Origin: JACPYF01 sp947085525
Lineage (GTDB): Bacteria > Patescibacteriota > Saccharimonadia > Saccharimonadales > Saccharimonadaceae
Length of the DNA stretch: 64,000 bases
Direction of reading: 5' to 3'
Assembly (NCBI GenBank): GCA_947085525.1
Contig: CAMTWU010000008.1
Coordinates: 1 to 64,000 of the forward strand
In this document: positions 48,357 to 56,931 of the stretch, in pieces
Layout: each line of letters begins with the position of its first letter
Numbering within the stretch: position 1 is the first letter of the stretch
Program-made: the position numbers and the translations under genes
The notes under the pieces: model-generated
What the model saw: the letters and a program-made list of their open reading frames with translations, nothing else
Databases searched by the model: none
What the model was told of the DNA's origin: nothing

Positions 48357-50511
48357 TGAAATCATACTACTAACGATTATCTCTATTGCAACCATTACTG
48401 GCTTAATTGTTTATATTAACAAGCGACAGGCAATCGAAAGCAAACTATTCTTATTAATATGCTTTTCAATAGGTGGCTGGGTGATCGTCAACTACGTATC
48501 TGACCATCCACCTTCAGAAACTTTATTGTATCTATCGACAAAACTTAGTTTCGTTGCAGCATATGTCATCGTCCTGCTGATGCTGGTATTTGTATATAAT
48601 TTTCCAAATCGACACAAAGTCAGTAGAGCAAAAACATTACTATTGTCGGGGTCTTTGCTGCTTGTAACTGCGTTATCCCTCAGTAGCGGAATTGTGGCAT
48701 CGGTAGATATCAAAAATCAGATAACAGTTGTCGAGACTGGTAATCTATATATCGTCTTTGTTATTGTCATGTGCGCGGTTTTTGCCGAAATAATACACGT
48801 CTTATATAAAAACATTCGGAACAAACAAAACCCGGCTGTTCGAAACCAAACAAAGCTATTGATACTAGGTTCTACTGTGGCTTTTACATTCGGACTCGTT
48901 ACCAGTATTTTGTTACCAAATCTGTTAAACCTGTGGGTTGCAGCAAAATTCGGTCCGCTTGCAGGTATTATCTTACTCATCATCTTTGCGATTTCAATAG
49001 TACGCTACCAAATGTTTGATATTCGATATGTCGTATTGAGATTTCTAGCATACATACTATCGTTAACTATTATTATTACTTTGTTTATATCCTTGGCTTT
49101 CACTGTGACAAACTTACTATTTGGTGATTTATTTGTGCCGCTTAATCAACAGATATACTACGTCCTAACAGCTCTGATAGTTGCATTGCTATACGGTCCG
49201 ATTAAACAGTTCGTCGACCAAGGCACCAACCGACTCTTTTTCCAACAAAGTTATTCTGTCCACGACGCGCTAGAGAAAATCAGTAGCTTTTCAACAAGCA
49301 GTGTCGATGCAACTAGTATCCAAAAGAACACCCTGTCTATTATCGATGAGACTATCAGGCCTGATTATACTGGGTTTATCGTCTACGATACTAGCGGGCA
49401 TCTAAAACCTACGACTCACGTCGGGAACTTCCCAGCAAAATCGTTGCAACTCAAAGATTTTTTACAGCAGCTATCGACAGTGAAACAAAAGCTTGTATTT
49501 ACCGACGAAATAACCAGCTCTCGCAATCATATGAAAGAGTATGTAGAACTGAGCCGTATCGGTCTGATCGTACACCTCTCAACTCATAACAAATCAATTG
49601 GCTATCTGGTGCTAGGCAACAAAAAGAACGGCAGTCACTATAGTCAACATGATCAGCAACTACTAACCCTCGCCGCAAATGATCTAGCTTTGGCACTACA
49701 AAATGCCCTCGCATTCCAAGAGATTAGGGAATTTAACGCAACACTGCAGGCCAAGGTAAACAAAGCCACAGACGCGCTCAAACGCACAAATGACAAGCTA
49801 ATCGCACTGGATGATACAAAAGACGAGTTTATATCCATGGCATCACACCAACTGCGTACGCCACTGACTAGCGTCAAGGGTTATATTTCGATGATGCTAG
49901 AGGGTGACTTGGGCAAAATCAACAGTACGCAGCGTCAGGCACTAGAAGAAGCCTTCAATAGCTCGCAGCGCATGGTATTTTTGATCTCGGACTTTTTGAA
50001 TGTTTCGCGTATCCGGACAGGCAAATTCATTATGGAAAAGAACGAAACCGATCTGAACAAAATTGTCATCGAAGAAATCACTCAGCTGCGAGAACTGGCG
50101 GGTCTACGTGATCAAACTATCAATTACACACCACCAAAAGATTTCCCAATTGTCATGCTAGACGAGACCAAAACCCGCCAAGTGATGATGAACTTTATCG
50201 ACAACGCAATATTCTACACACCAAAAAACGGCACAATTGATATTGTATTAGAGCAAACCGACAAAGAAATCATATTCAAGGTGACTGACAGCGGCATAGG
50301 GGTGCCGAAAAATGTCCAACATAGACTATTTACAAAGTTCTTTCGCGCCGAAAATGCTCGCAACGCACGACCTGATGGCACAGGCCTAGGGTTATTCATG
50401 GGGCAAAAGATTATTGATGCACAGGGTGGCAAAATAATCTTTCACAGCATCGAGAACCAAGGAAGCACGTTCGGATTTCGCTTTCCAGCAAAGAAAATAG
50501 TCAAATCCTAG
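48346..50511 (+). CDS. sensor histidine kinase with 7TM and GAF-like domain
   Basis: 721 residues. Eight or so hydrophobic segments (residues 5-285) form a membrane sensor, a GAF-like domain follows (KISSFSTSSVDATSIQKN to ALQNALAFQEIREF, about 310-465), then a coiled coil, HisKA with FISMASHQLRTPLTSVKGY (phospho-His about 501), N box NFIDNAIFYTP, DSGIGVP and DGTGLGLFMGQKI. GTG start inside the preceding gene. No adjacent response regulator. Confidence 0.9.
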   Translation: MLLDEIILLTIISIATITGLIVYINKRQAIESKLFLLICFSIGGWVIVNYVSDHPPSETLLYLSTKLSFVAAYVIVLLMLVFVYNFPNRHKVSRAKTLLLSGSLLLVTALSLSSGIVASVDIKNQITVVETGNLYIVFVIVMCAVFAEIIHVLYKNIRNKQNPAVRNQTKLLILGSTVAFTFGLVTSILLPNLLNLWVAAKFGPLAGIILLIIFAISIVRYQMFDIRYVVLRFLAYILSLTIIITLFISLAFTVTNLLFGDLFVPLNQQIYYVLTALIVALLYGPIKQFVDQGTNRLFFQQSYSVHDALEKISSFSTSSVDATSIQKNTLSIIDETIRPDYTGFIVYDTSGHLKPTTHVGNFPAKSLQLKDFLQQLSTVKQKLVFTDEITSSRNHMKEYVELSRIGLIVHLSTHNKSIGYLVLGNKKNGSHYSQHDQQLLTLAANDLALALQNALAFQEIREFNATLQAKVNKATDALKRTNDKLIALDDTKDEFISMASHQLRTPLTSVKGYISMMLEGDLGKINSTQRQALEEAFNSSQRMVFLISDFLNVSRIRTGKFIMEKNETDLNKIVIEEITQLRELAGLRDQTINYTPPKDFPIVMLDETKTRQVMMNFIDNAIFYTPKNGTIDIVLEQTDKEIIFKVTDSGIGVPKNVQHRLFTKFFRAENARNARPDGTGLGLFMGQKIIDAQGGKIIFHSIENQGSTFGFRFPAKKIVKS

Positions 50512-50512
50512 C

Positions 50513-50542
50513 TTGACGTACACACCTGTTAACAGGTATACT
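50513..50542 (+). promoter_or_regulatory. secE-nusG promoter with a palindrome in the spacer
   Basis: TTGACG (50513-50518), 18-base spacer, TATACT (50537-50542). The spacer holds the perfect 14-bp palindrome ACCTGTTAACAGGT (50524-50537). Confidence 0.7.
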
Positions 50543-50551
50543 GCTATTGAC

Positions 50552-50575
50552 AGTCTGCAGGTAGCAGACTTTTTA
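50552..50575 (+). terminator. promoter-proximal terminator-like hairpin before secE
   Basis: AGTCTGC (50552-50558) with GCAGACT (50564-50570), loop AGGTA, then TTTTAA. It forms within the first few bases of the transcript. Confidence 0.65.
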
Positions 50576-50595
50576 AATTGGAAGAGAGAATACTC

Positions 50596-50910
50596 GTGGT
50601 AGCAAAAACCGTCAAGAAGATAAAGCTCGAGACAAAAAAGACAGGCAAGAAATCAACAATTGTTGAGACTAGCTCGTCTACACCTTCTGCAAGTAAAAAA
50701 TCTGTAGTGAAAAAGTACAATCCTATCACCGCGTTTGCCCGTTACGTCCGTGGATCTTGGAACGAAATCCGCCAAGTACGCTGGCCAGACCGCCGCGCCA
50801 CATGGGGTATGACACTCGCTGTTATTGGTTTTACATTGTTTTTCTCTGTAATTATCTTGCTACTAGACAGCCTATTCCAAATACTATTTAAAGATTTCTT
50901 GCTGAAATAA
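50596..50910 (+). CDS. secE: protein translocase subunit SecE
   Basis: 104 residues. A Lys/Ser/Thr-rich N-terminus precedes ARYVRGSWNEIRQVRWPDRR, the amphipathic helix and conserved cytoplasmic loop, and one span (GMTLAVIGFTLFFSVIILLLDSL). GTG 50596 is preferred to the TTG at 50578 because GGAAGAGAG lies at 50580-50588. Works with SecY. Confidence 0.92.
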   Translation: MVAKTVKKIKLETKKTGKKSTIVETSSSTPSASKKSVVKKYNPITAFARYVRGSWNEIRQVRWPDRRATWGMTLAVIGFTLFFSVIILLLDSLFQILFKDFLLK

Positions 50911-50930
50911 CGAAAGGTACAATCATTACA

Positions 50931-51479
50931 ATGAACTCACAAAAACGATATGACTCCACTCGGCAGTGGTACACCATCCACACATACGCTGGATACGAGG
51001 AAAAGGTAGCCGAAAGTATAAAACAACGAATCGACAGTGTTGATATGGCTGACAAGATTTTTGATGTGCTAGTACCAAAAGAAAAGCAAATCGAAATCAA
51101 AAACGGCAAACGTAAAGTAGTGGAAAAGAAAATCTTCCAAGGCTACGTACTAGTTGAAATGAAACTAAGTGAGGACGCATGGTACATCGTTCGCAACACG
51201 CCTGGGGTGACAGGTTTTGTCGGTAGCGGTATCGACCCAACACCCGTCCCAGAACGCGACATTGCACGTATAAAGAAACGTATGGGTGTCGAAGATCCAA
51301 AACACCACATCGACTTTACCCCTGGCGAAGTTGTTAGCATCGTTGATGGTCCATTCAAAGGTTTTGATGGCACAATTGACGAAATCGACCCTACAAAGGG
51401 CAAGATCAAAGTCCTAGTCAGCATGTTCGGCCGCGACACACCTGTCGAGCTAGACGCTCTGCAGGTTAAAAAGGTCTAG
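50931..51479 (+). CDS. nusG: transcription termination/antitermination factor NusG
   Basis: NusG (182 aa) binds the RNA polymerase clamp helices by its NGN domain (WYTIHTYAGYEEKVAESIKQR, GYVLVEMKLSEDAWYIVRNTPGVTGFVG) and by a C-terminal KOW domain (FTPGEVVSIVDGPFKGFDGT, about residue 125) links to S10 or Rho. 20 bases after secE. Confidence 0.97.
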   Translation: MNSQKRYDSTRQWYTIHTYAGYEEKVAESIKQRIDSVDMADKIFDVLVPKEKQIEIKNGKRKVVEKKIFQGYVLVEMKLSEDAWYIVRNTPGVTGFVGSGIDPTPVPERDIARIKKRMGVEDPKHHIDFTPGEVVSIVDGPFKGFDGTIDEIDPTKGKIKVLVSMFGRDTPVELDALQVKKV

Positions 51480-51487
51480 GTCCACCC

Positions 51488-51516
51488 TTGTACCTAATCA
51501 GTTAATATGGTACTAT
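51488..51516 (+). promoter_or_regulatory. promoter of rplK-rplA
   Basis: TTGTAC (51488-51493), 17-base spacer, TACTAT (51511-51516). A 7-bp hairpin ACTCGAT/ATCGAGT (51530-51552) follows in the leader. Confidence 0.55.
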
Positions 51517-51572
51517 TTATCAGTTACGCACTCGATATACAAGTAATCGAGTAATCTAAAAGGAAAGTTTAT

Positions 51573-51998
51573 ATGGCAAAGAAAGTTATCGGTAATTTAA
51601 AATTGCGCATCCCAGCTGGACGCGCGACTGCAGGTCCTCCTGTAGGTTCAACCCTCGGTCAATGGGGACTAAACATGATGGATTTTATAAATCCATTCAA
51701 CGAAGCTACCAAAGATTTACAAGGCAAGGATGTTATTGTTCACCTTGCAGTCTATGACGACCGTAGTTTCACCTGGAAAAGTCTAGGACGTCCTGTTGAC
51801 GACCTAATCCTAGAAAAAGTAGGCATCAAAAAAGGTTCAGGCAAACCTCACAGCGAAAAAGTGGGTAAAATCACTCGTGCACAGCTAGAGGAAATCTACG
51901 AAGAAAAGAAAGACACTCTAAACGCAATTGATGTAGATGGTGGTGTCAAAGTTATCGCCGGTACTGCACGCAGTATGGGTGTTGAGGTAGAAGGCTAA
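51573..51998 (+). CDS. rplK: 50S ribosomal protein L11
   Basis: L11 (141 aa) forms the stalk base. KLRIPAGRATAGPPVGSTLGQWG (normally GKANPAPPVGPALGQ) and the C-terminal GTARSMGVEVEG are typical. The stop overlaps the next start (TAATG). Confidence 0.97.
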   Translation: MAKKVIGNLKLRIPAGRATAGPPVGSTLGQWGLNMMDFINPFNEATKDLQGKDVIVHLAVYDDRSFTWKSLGRPVDDLILEKVGIKKGSGKPHSEKVGKITRAQLEEIYEEKKDTLNAIDVDGGVKVIAGTARSMGVEVEG

Positions 51999-52282
51999 TG
52001 ACGACAGCTGAAATGGTAGAGATTGCTACTACGGCAGCGCCGTTTAGCCCAGAACCTGCGCAGATAGATGTATTGCCTCGATCGGAAAGATTCAAACACA
52101 TCACAACCCGAGCACTAGTAGAGTTAAGTTGCAGCTTTGAAAATGCGCTAAACAGACAGTCAGCCGATAGAAGGTACGAGCTATTGAGTGATGAACAGAT
52201 CACTGAACAATTAGCACTTGACAGCCTAGAACAACAACTGGCTAATCAAGAAAGGCTCGACGCGCTCAATAAACTACATTAG
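51998..52282 (+). CDS. small protein between L11 and L1
   Basis: 94 residues, acidic, helical (FKHITTRALVELSCSFENALNRQSADRRYELL). No family recognised. ATG overlaps the rplK stop, so it is made with L11. The insertion of a gene between rplK and rplA is unusual. It is followed by the L1-site mimic. Confidence 0.7.
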   Translation: MTTAEMVEIATTAAPFSPEPAQIDVLPRSERFKHITTRALVELSCSFENALNRQSADRRYELLSDEQITEQLALDSLEQQLANQERLDALNKLH

Positions 52283-52290
52283 ATAAATTA

Positions 52291-52326
52291 ATATGTGGGA
52301 GGCCTTTCGAAGCCGCTAGCACCACA
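52291..52326 (+). promoter_or_regulatory. candidate L1-binding site in mRNA
   Basis: GTGGGAGGCCTTTCGAAG at 52295-52312 resembles the 23S rRNA L1-stalk sequence GUGGGAGGCUUUGAAG. TGTGG pairs with CCACA (52322-52326) and GGC with GCC (52312-52314), with an asymmetric internal loop. It lies 16 bases before the rplA ATG and fits feedback control by L1. Confidence 0.6.
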
Positions 52327-52341
52327 AAAGGAGTCATAATC

Positions 52342-53313
52342 ATGGCAAAGAAAGCCGAACTATTAGAACAAGCAAGCAAACTAAAGCTTGATGTAAACAG
52401 CAAGAGCACAATTGCTGAAATTGAAGCTGCAATTGCAGCCGCAGGTACATCCGTAGAGGAAACGCCTAAGAAAGAAGGTGTTGCCAAAGCTGGAAAGCGA
52501 AGTGAAAAAGCTCTAAAAGAAACTGAAGAGAAGATCGAAAAAGAAACTCGTAAAGAATCTGGCGATACAACACCGAAAGATCCTGAAGCCGTTGACCGCA
52601 AAAAAGGTCCGATCCCAGTTGCTCGTCCGACTATCGAACGTCGTGGCAAGAAATACCAAGAAGTCGCCAAACTGGTTGAGAAAGACAAACTATATCCACT
52701 AGTCGAAGCACTGGAATTAGCCAGCAAGACTAATCCTGCCAAATTCGACGCGTCTGTCGAAATTCACGCTCGTCTAGGCGTTGATCCTCGTCAGGCTGAT
52801 CAAAATATTCGTTCAACAGTTAGCCTCCCTCACGGTACAGGTAAAACTATCCGTGTTGCTGTATTTGCTCCTGCTGACCAGCACGAAGCAGCTAAAAAAG
52901 CTGGTGCAGACGTCGTAGGCGAAGAAGAATTCCTAGCTCAACTCGACAAAGAAGAAATTAACTTTGATGTACTAATCTCAACTCCTCAGCTCATGCCGAA
53001 ACTCGGTAAATACGCTCGAGTACTAGGTCCACGTGGCCTCATGCCCAACCCGAAGAGCGGTACTGTATCAGCAAACGTTGGCGCAGCCGTCAAAGACGCA
53101 AAGACCGGTAAGATCGAATATCGTGTCGACAAACAAGCGATTGTACACAGTGCAATCGGCAAAGTATCTTTCGGCCCTGAAAAGTTACACCAGAACGCAA
53201 AAGCATTCTTAGATAGCTTGCAAGCTCAAAAGCCAGCTAGTATCAAAGGCGCATACATCCACACAATCACAATCACCACGACTCAAGGTCCTGGTATCAA
53301 AGTTACTGTCTAA
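52342..53313 (+). CDS. rplA: 50S ribosomal protein L1 with N-terminal extension
   Basis: 323 residues, versus about 230 in most bacteria. The L1 core starts near residue 96 (GKKYQEVAKLVEKDKLYPLVEALELA) and has HARLGVDPRQADQNIRSTVSLPHGTG and LGPRGLMPNPKSGTV. Residues 1-35 (MAKKAELLEQASKLKLDVNS) resemble a small SAP/HeH-type helical domain, followed by a charged linker. AAAGGAG precedes the ATG. Confidence 0.94.
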   Translation: MAKKAELLEQASKLKLDVNSKSTIAEIEAAIAAAGTSVEETPKKEGVAKAGKRSEKALKETEEKIEKETRKESGDTTPKDPEAVDRKKGPIPVARPTIERRGKKYQEVAKLVEKDKLYPLVEALELASKTNPAKFDASVEIHARLGVDPRQADQNIRSTVSLPHGTGKTIRVAVFAPADQHEAAKKAGADVVGEEEFLAQLDKEEINFDVLISTPQLMPKLGKYARVLGPRGLMPNPKSGTVSANVGAAVKDAKTGKIEYRVDKQAIVHSAIGKVSFGPEKLHQNAKAFLDSLQAQKPASIKGAYIHTITITTTQGPGIKVTV

Positions 53314-53382
53314 ATAATGTATTTACAAATCGTTTAACGACCAGCATACTAGTAGAAAGCAACTAAAATAGGGAGTTTAGAA

Positions 53383-53478
53383 ATGGCAGATGTAGACGCA
53401 GACGCTTATTACGGTGAGGACTCAGCTAACGAAGAGATCGACCTCAGTTTCATCGATGAAAACAAAAGCTCCGATTAG
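53383..53478 (+). CDS. small acidic protein, 31 residues
   Basis: ATG at 53383 after AGGGAG. It reads MADVDADAYYGEDSANEEID with many Asp/Glu and ends ENKSSD. It overlaps the GT4 start by 23 bases in another frame. It could be a real small protein or a translational leader for the glycosyltransferase. Confidence 0.45.
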   Translation: MADVDADAYYGEDSANEEIDLSFIDENKSSD

Positions 53479-54628
53479 AGTCGGACTTGTTGTTCCGCAT
53501 ATCTTTTTACACCGTGACATTTTACCAAATGTCATCTTTTCACCCGGTAAATTAGCCCTGGAACTAGTAGAGGGATTACAGCAAAAGGGAGTCAACATGA
53601 CTCTCTTTTCTGCTGGCCCAGTTGACACGTTGGTCACAAATATCAACAGTGATCTTAGTTTATTTGAAAACGAGCTAAAGGGCAGAGATGATAGTTATTT
53701 AGATCTACTAAAAAAGCATCCATTTACATTTGTGACATTAGCTAGACAAGTCCAGTCAGAGCTCATAGCCAAAGCATATACAATGGCAAACAATGACAAG
53801 CTGGACGTCGTACACATATACACAAATGAAGAAGACATAGCCCTACCGTTTGCATCGCTATGTAAAAAACCTGTAGTATTTACCCATCACGATCCTTTCA
53901 ACTTTTTAGTAAAGTACAAAAATGTCTTTCCTAAATATCCAGACCTCAACTGGCTATCAATCTCGATGTCGCAGCGCAAATCTATGCCAACAAACACGCA
54001 CTGGGTCGCGAATATTTATCACGGTATCAAACCCGATACTTTTAAGCCCAACTATGATCCAAAAGGTGGTTACATTACATATCTAGGTCGTATCATCGAG
54101 CCAAAAGGCGTACACCTAGCTATTCAAGCCGTCAAAAAGTACAATAAAACTGCAAAAAAACCACTAAAACTAAAGATAGCTGGTAAACATTACAGCGATG
54201 CTGCCAAAGATAGTTATTGGCAAACAAAAATTAAATCAGAGCTCGGCGATGATATACAGTATGTCGAGTTTATTAGTAGTGACAACGAGAAAAATGCTTT
54301 TATAGGCAATGCTAAAGCTCTGATTATTCCATCACTGTTCGAAGAACCGTTTGGTATGGTAATGATTGAAGCTTTAGCATGTGGCACACCACTAATAGGA
54401 CTGAACTCTGGCGCAATACCCGAAGTCATCAAACATAATGAAACAGGGATACTGGTCGACAAACAATCTAGCGAAAGTCAAACGATAGAAAAACTAGCAG
54501 AGGCTATAGGACAGGTTAAAAAGATCGACCGCAAAAAGTGTCGCAAAGACTTCGAAGACAGATTTACTTTAGACAAAATGACACTTGGTCACAAAGCAGC
54601 ATACGAAAAGCTGTTACAGAACAACTAG
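53456..54628 (+). CDS. GT4-family glycosyltransferase
   Basis: 390 residues, GT-B fold. VGLVVPHIFLHRDILPNVIFSPGKLALELV is the acceptor domain start; YLGRIIEPKGVHLAIQA and SLFEEPFGMVMIEALACGTPLIGL give the donor site with ExxxxxE. ATG 53456 is chosen; an in-frame extension from 53414 would lie in the small acidic gene. Donor and acceptor unknown. It converges with thyA (15-base overlap). Confidence 0.82.
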   Translation: MKTKAPIRVGLVVPHIFLHRDILPNVIFSPGKLALELVEGLQQKGVNMTLFSAGPVDTLVTNINSDLSLFENELKGRDDSYLDLLKKHPFTFVTLARQVQSELIAKAYTMANNDKLDVVHIYTNEEDIALPFASLCKKPVVFTHHDPFNFLVKYKNVFPKYPDLNWLSISMSQRKSMPTNTHWVANIYHGIKPDTFKPNYDPKGGYITYLGRIIEPKGVHLAIQAVKKYNKTAKKPLKLKIAGKHYSDAAKDSYWQTKIKSELGDDIQYVEFISSDNEKNAFIGNAKALIIPSLFEEPFGMVMIEALACGTPLIGLNSGAIPEVIKHNETGILVDKQSSESQTIEKLAEAIGQVKKIDRKKCRKDFEDRFTLDKMTLGHKAAYEKLLQNN

Positions 54629-55426
54629 AGGTGCTTTGATGTGCGGGTGTGGCTCATAGCCATTTAGCTCAAAATCTTCGATAGCAAAGCTATCGATATC
54701 TTTTGCATCACCAGTGATTGTTAACTTTGGAAAAGCTTTGGGTGTACGTTGCACCTGTTCTTTGGCTTGCTCGATCTGATTTGTATACAAATGTGCATTG
54801 CCAATAGACACCACGAGCTCACGAGCTTCAAGACCTGTGATTTTAGCCAACATCTCTAGTAGCATCGCGTACTGTGCAATATTAAATGGTAAACCTAGGA
54901 ATACATCTGACGAACGTTGGTACAGCTGCATGCGTAGTTTACCTTTTGTCACATCTAGCTGGAACATTGTATGACAGGGCGGTAGGCGCATTTCTTCGAG
55001 ATCTGCTGGATTCCACGCACTGACTATTATTGCCTTGGAATGTGGATTGCTTTTGATCTGATCGATTGCCCAAGCTAGCTGATCTATTTCACCACCACGA
55101 TGATCTTGCCAATGTCGCCACTGAACCCCGTACACAGGCCCTAGGTTTAAGTCTTTATCCGCGAAATCATCCCAATAATGAATATTGTGATCTTGTAGAT
55201 ACTTTATATTTGAATCACCCGACACAAACCATAGCATCTCGTGTGCCAATAGTTTAAATGGCATCTTCTTTGTCGTCAGTAGTGGAAACCCATGACGCAT
55301 ATCAAATTTCATTTGATAACCAAATATAGACTTGATAGGTACTATACCCCGAGTTGGTTTAGTTTTCCCATCTTTTAAAATCTTAGCGAGTAGTTCTAGG
55401 TATTGATATTCTGGGTGCTTCTTCAT
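54614..55426 (-). CDS. thyA: thymidylate synthase
   Basis: 270 residues. Methylates dUMP with methylene-THF. LPPCHTMFQLDV (about residue 155) has the catalytic Cys, and GFPLLTTKKM and LGPVYGVQWRHW are conserved. DHFR (folA, 58507) regenerates the folate; the deaminase upstream supplies dUMP-type substrate. The ATG is 7 bases downstream of the deaminase stop. Confidence 0.96.
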   Translation of the reverse strand: MKKHPEYQYLELLAKILKDGKTKPTRGIVPIKSIFGYQMKFDMRHGFPLLTTKKMPFKLLAHEMLWFVSGDSNIKYLQDHNIHYWDDFADKDLNLGPVYGVQWRHWQDHRGGEIDQLAWAIDQIKSNPHSKAIIVSAWNPADLEEMRLPPCHTMFQLDVTKGKLRMQLYQRSSDVFLGLPFNIAQYAMLLEMLAKITGLEARELVVSIGNAHLYTNQIEQAKEQVQRTPKAFPKLTITGDAKDIDSFAIEDFELNGYEPHPHIKAPLVVL

Positions 55427-55433
55427 ACTTTAA

Positions 55434-56417
55434 TTATAACTCACTCGCGCTTACGACTCGTCGAACTTTTTTGCCAGCGCTTTCTAACAGCGCGACCGCA
55501 TAGCCTTCGGAATGATCAAAGGCATATACTAGCTCAGCAATATCGCTTTCGCATATCAAACGAGCACAAGTCGGGCAGGGTAGAAGGTTGATAAACAACG
55601 AGGTACCCTTTAGATCGATTTTATTTTTTTGGGCTTCAATTATCAACATTTCTTCGGCATGTACTGTATCGTAATGATTCAGATCATTTGGTGGTGATAA
55701 GTTCTTTTCACGTAGGGCTCCGTGGTGCATAGCAAATGTCTCATATGGCACAACTTTGTTCCAGGCTCTTAGTAGGGTTTTGTACTGCGAACCTTGCTTT
55801 TTAGCTATGACCGCACCTGTCTGAAAGCCATAGTCGAATGATCTTTTAGCTATTTCCTTAGCCTGATCTAACATTTCTACTTCAGTTCGGGTTACACTAT
55901 CAATCACAAAATTTTTATCTAACTTTGATGTTACGCTCTTGGCATAGGTTTTGGCCTCTGTATCATCGGCAAAAGGCGACACCTTTTCAAATGAGATATT
56001 TTTACTAACCAATGTGTAATATTCAGCCTTTGTATGAAAGCTAGACTTCCATGAGCCGTTAATTAGCACCACACGCTTGAACAAATCCTTTTCATATATG
56101 TGGCGAACATCTCGCTGTTGATAGGTTAGTACGTATACTTTCTGCAGGCTTTTAGACGAGTTCACTTTGTCTATGATCGGTTTAATGACATTCAATTGCA
56201 GGGTGCGAAATTGTAACTGATCTTCAAGCCCTTCGATATATCCTTCTTTGGCTATACCTATGACAATATTTCCTAGCGGTAGGTACTGTTTCACCAACTG
56301 CGCAAACCTCTCGCTGGAAATCTCCCGTGGCGCTGCAATGAATGTTGCTTTGAGTTTGCGAACTTCTTTTTTACTGCCAAAGGCTAGTTCGTTCCAATCA
56401 AATATAAAATCACTCAT
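55434..56417 (-). CDS. two-domain protein: NT-like plus cytidine/dCMP deaminase
   Basis: 327 residues. The C-terminal domain (from about residue 200) is a zinc-dependent deaminase: TVHAEEMLIIEAQ (HAE with proton-donor Glu) and LLPCPTCARLICES (PCxxC). The N-terminal half (KATFIAAPREISSERFAQLV, GIAKEGYIEGL) looks like a nucleotidyltransferase-like fold without clear HxGH. Probably a dCMP deaminase feeding thyA; the role of the extra domain is not known. It overlaps the HIT gene by 8 bases. Confidence 0.75.
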   Translation of the reverse strand: MSDFIFDWNELAFGSKKEVRKLKATFIAAPREISSERFAQLVKQYLPLGNIVIGIAKEGYIEGLEDQLQFRTLQLNVIKPIIDKVNSSKSLQKVYVLTYQQRDVRHIYEKDLFKRVVLINGSWKSSFHTKAEYYTLVSKNISFEKVSPFADDTEAKTYAKSVTSKLDKNFVIDSVTRTEVEMLDQAKEIAKRSFDYGFQTGAVIAKKQGSQYKTLLRAWNKVVPYETFAMHHGALREKNLSPPNDLNHYDTVHAEEMLIIEAQKNKIDLKGTSLFINLLPCPTCARLICESDIAELVYAFDHSEGYAVALLESAGKKVRRVVSASEL

Positions 56418-56931
56418 TTTGATAACTCTTTGCAAATCGTTTAGATAGTTTAGTCATCTTGTCTTGTTTTTCGTTGTACTTGCTGACGTTTTCTTTCGGC
56501 GTATTTTCGAGCTTGCGGTAGTTCCATGTGTTAAGGTCCGGTGCGTCAAAGGGAATAGTGTGAAAGTGCAGATGCTCGACTGTACTTTGCGCCTGAGCGC
56601 CGTCTTTTTGGACTATCTGCATACCTTTTATACCGTAAATTTCACGTATCAACTTTTTGGCAATATACATAAACTTGCGCATCGTCTCCCATTCGCTCGG
56701 TGTTAGTTCCTTGACTGATCGTACGTGACGGCGCGGGACTATCATAGCGTGACCGTCTATATACGCATACAGGGCTACAACTAGCACCACACCGTTCTCT
56801 TCATAAAACACATAGTCTTCGTTGAGCTCACAAAACACACATTTACCAACCGACTGCCAGATACCGTCATACTTGCCAGTGTAGCGAGCGTCTCGATACA
56901 TTTCCTGTTTTTTGCGGTCTGTATCAGCCAT
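56410..56931 (-). CDS. HIT-family protein
   Basis: 173 residues. CVFCELNEDYVFYEENGVVL begins the domain with a CxxC, and VEHLHFHTIPFD carries the HxHxH triad of HIT hydrolases or nucleotidylyl transferases. Substrate unknown; the neighbours suggest nucleotide metabolism. One-base overlap with the gene upstream (TAATG). Confidence 0.85.
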   Translation of the reverse strand: MADTDRKKQEMYRDARYTGKYDGIWQSVGKCVFCELNEDYVFYEENGVVLVVALYAYIDGHAMIVPRRHVRSVKELTPSEWETMRKFMYIAKKLIREIYGIKGMQIVQKDGAQAQSTVEHLHFHTIPFDAPDLNTWNYRKLENTPKENVSKYNEKQDKMTKLSKRFAKSYQNE

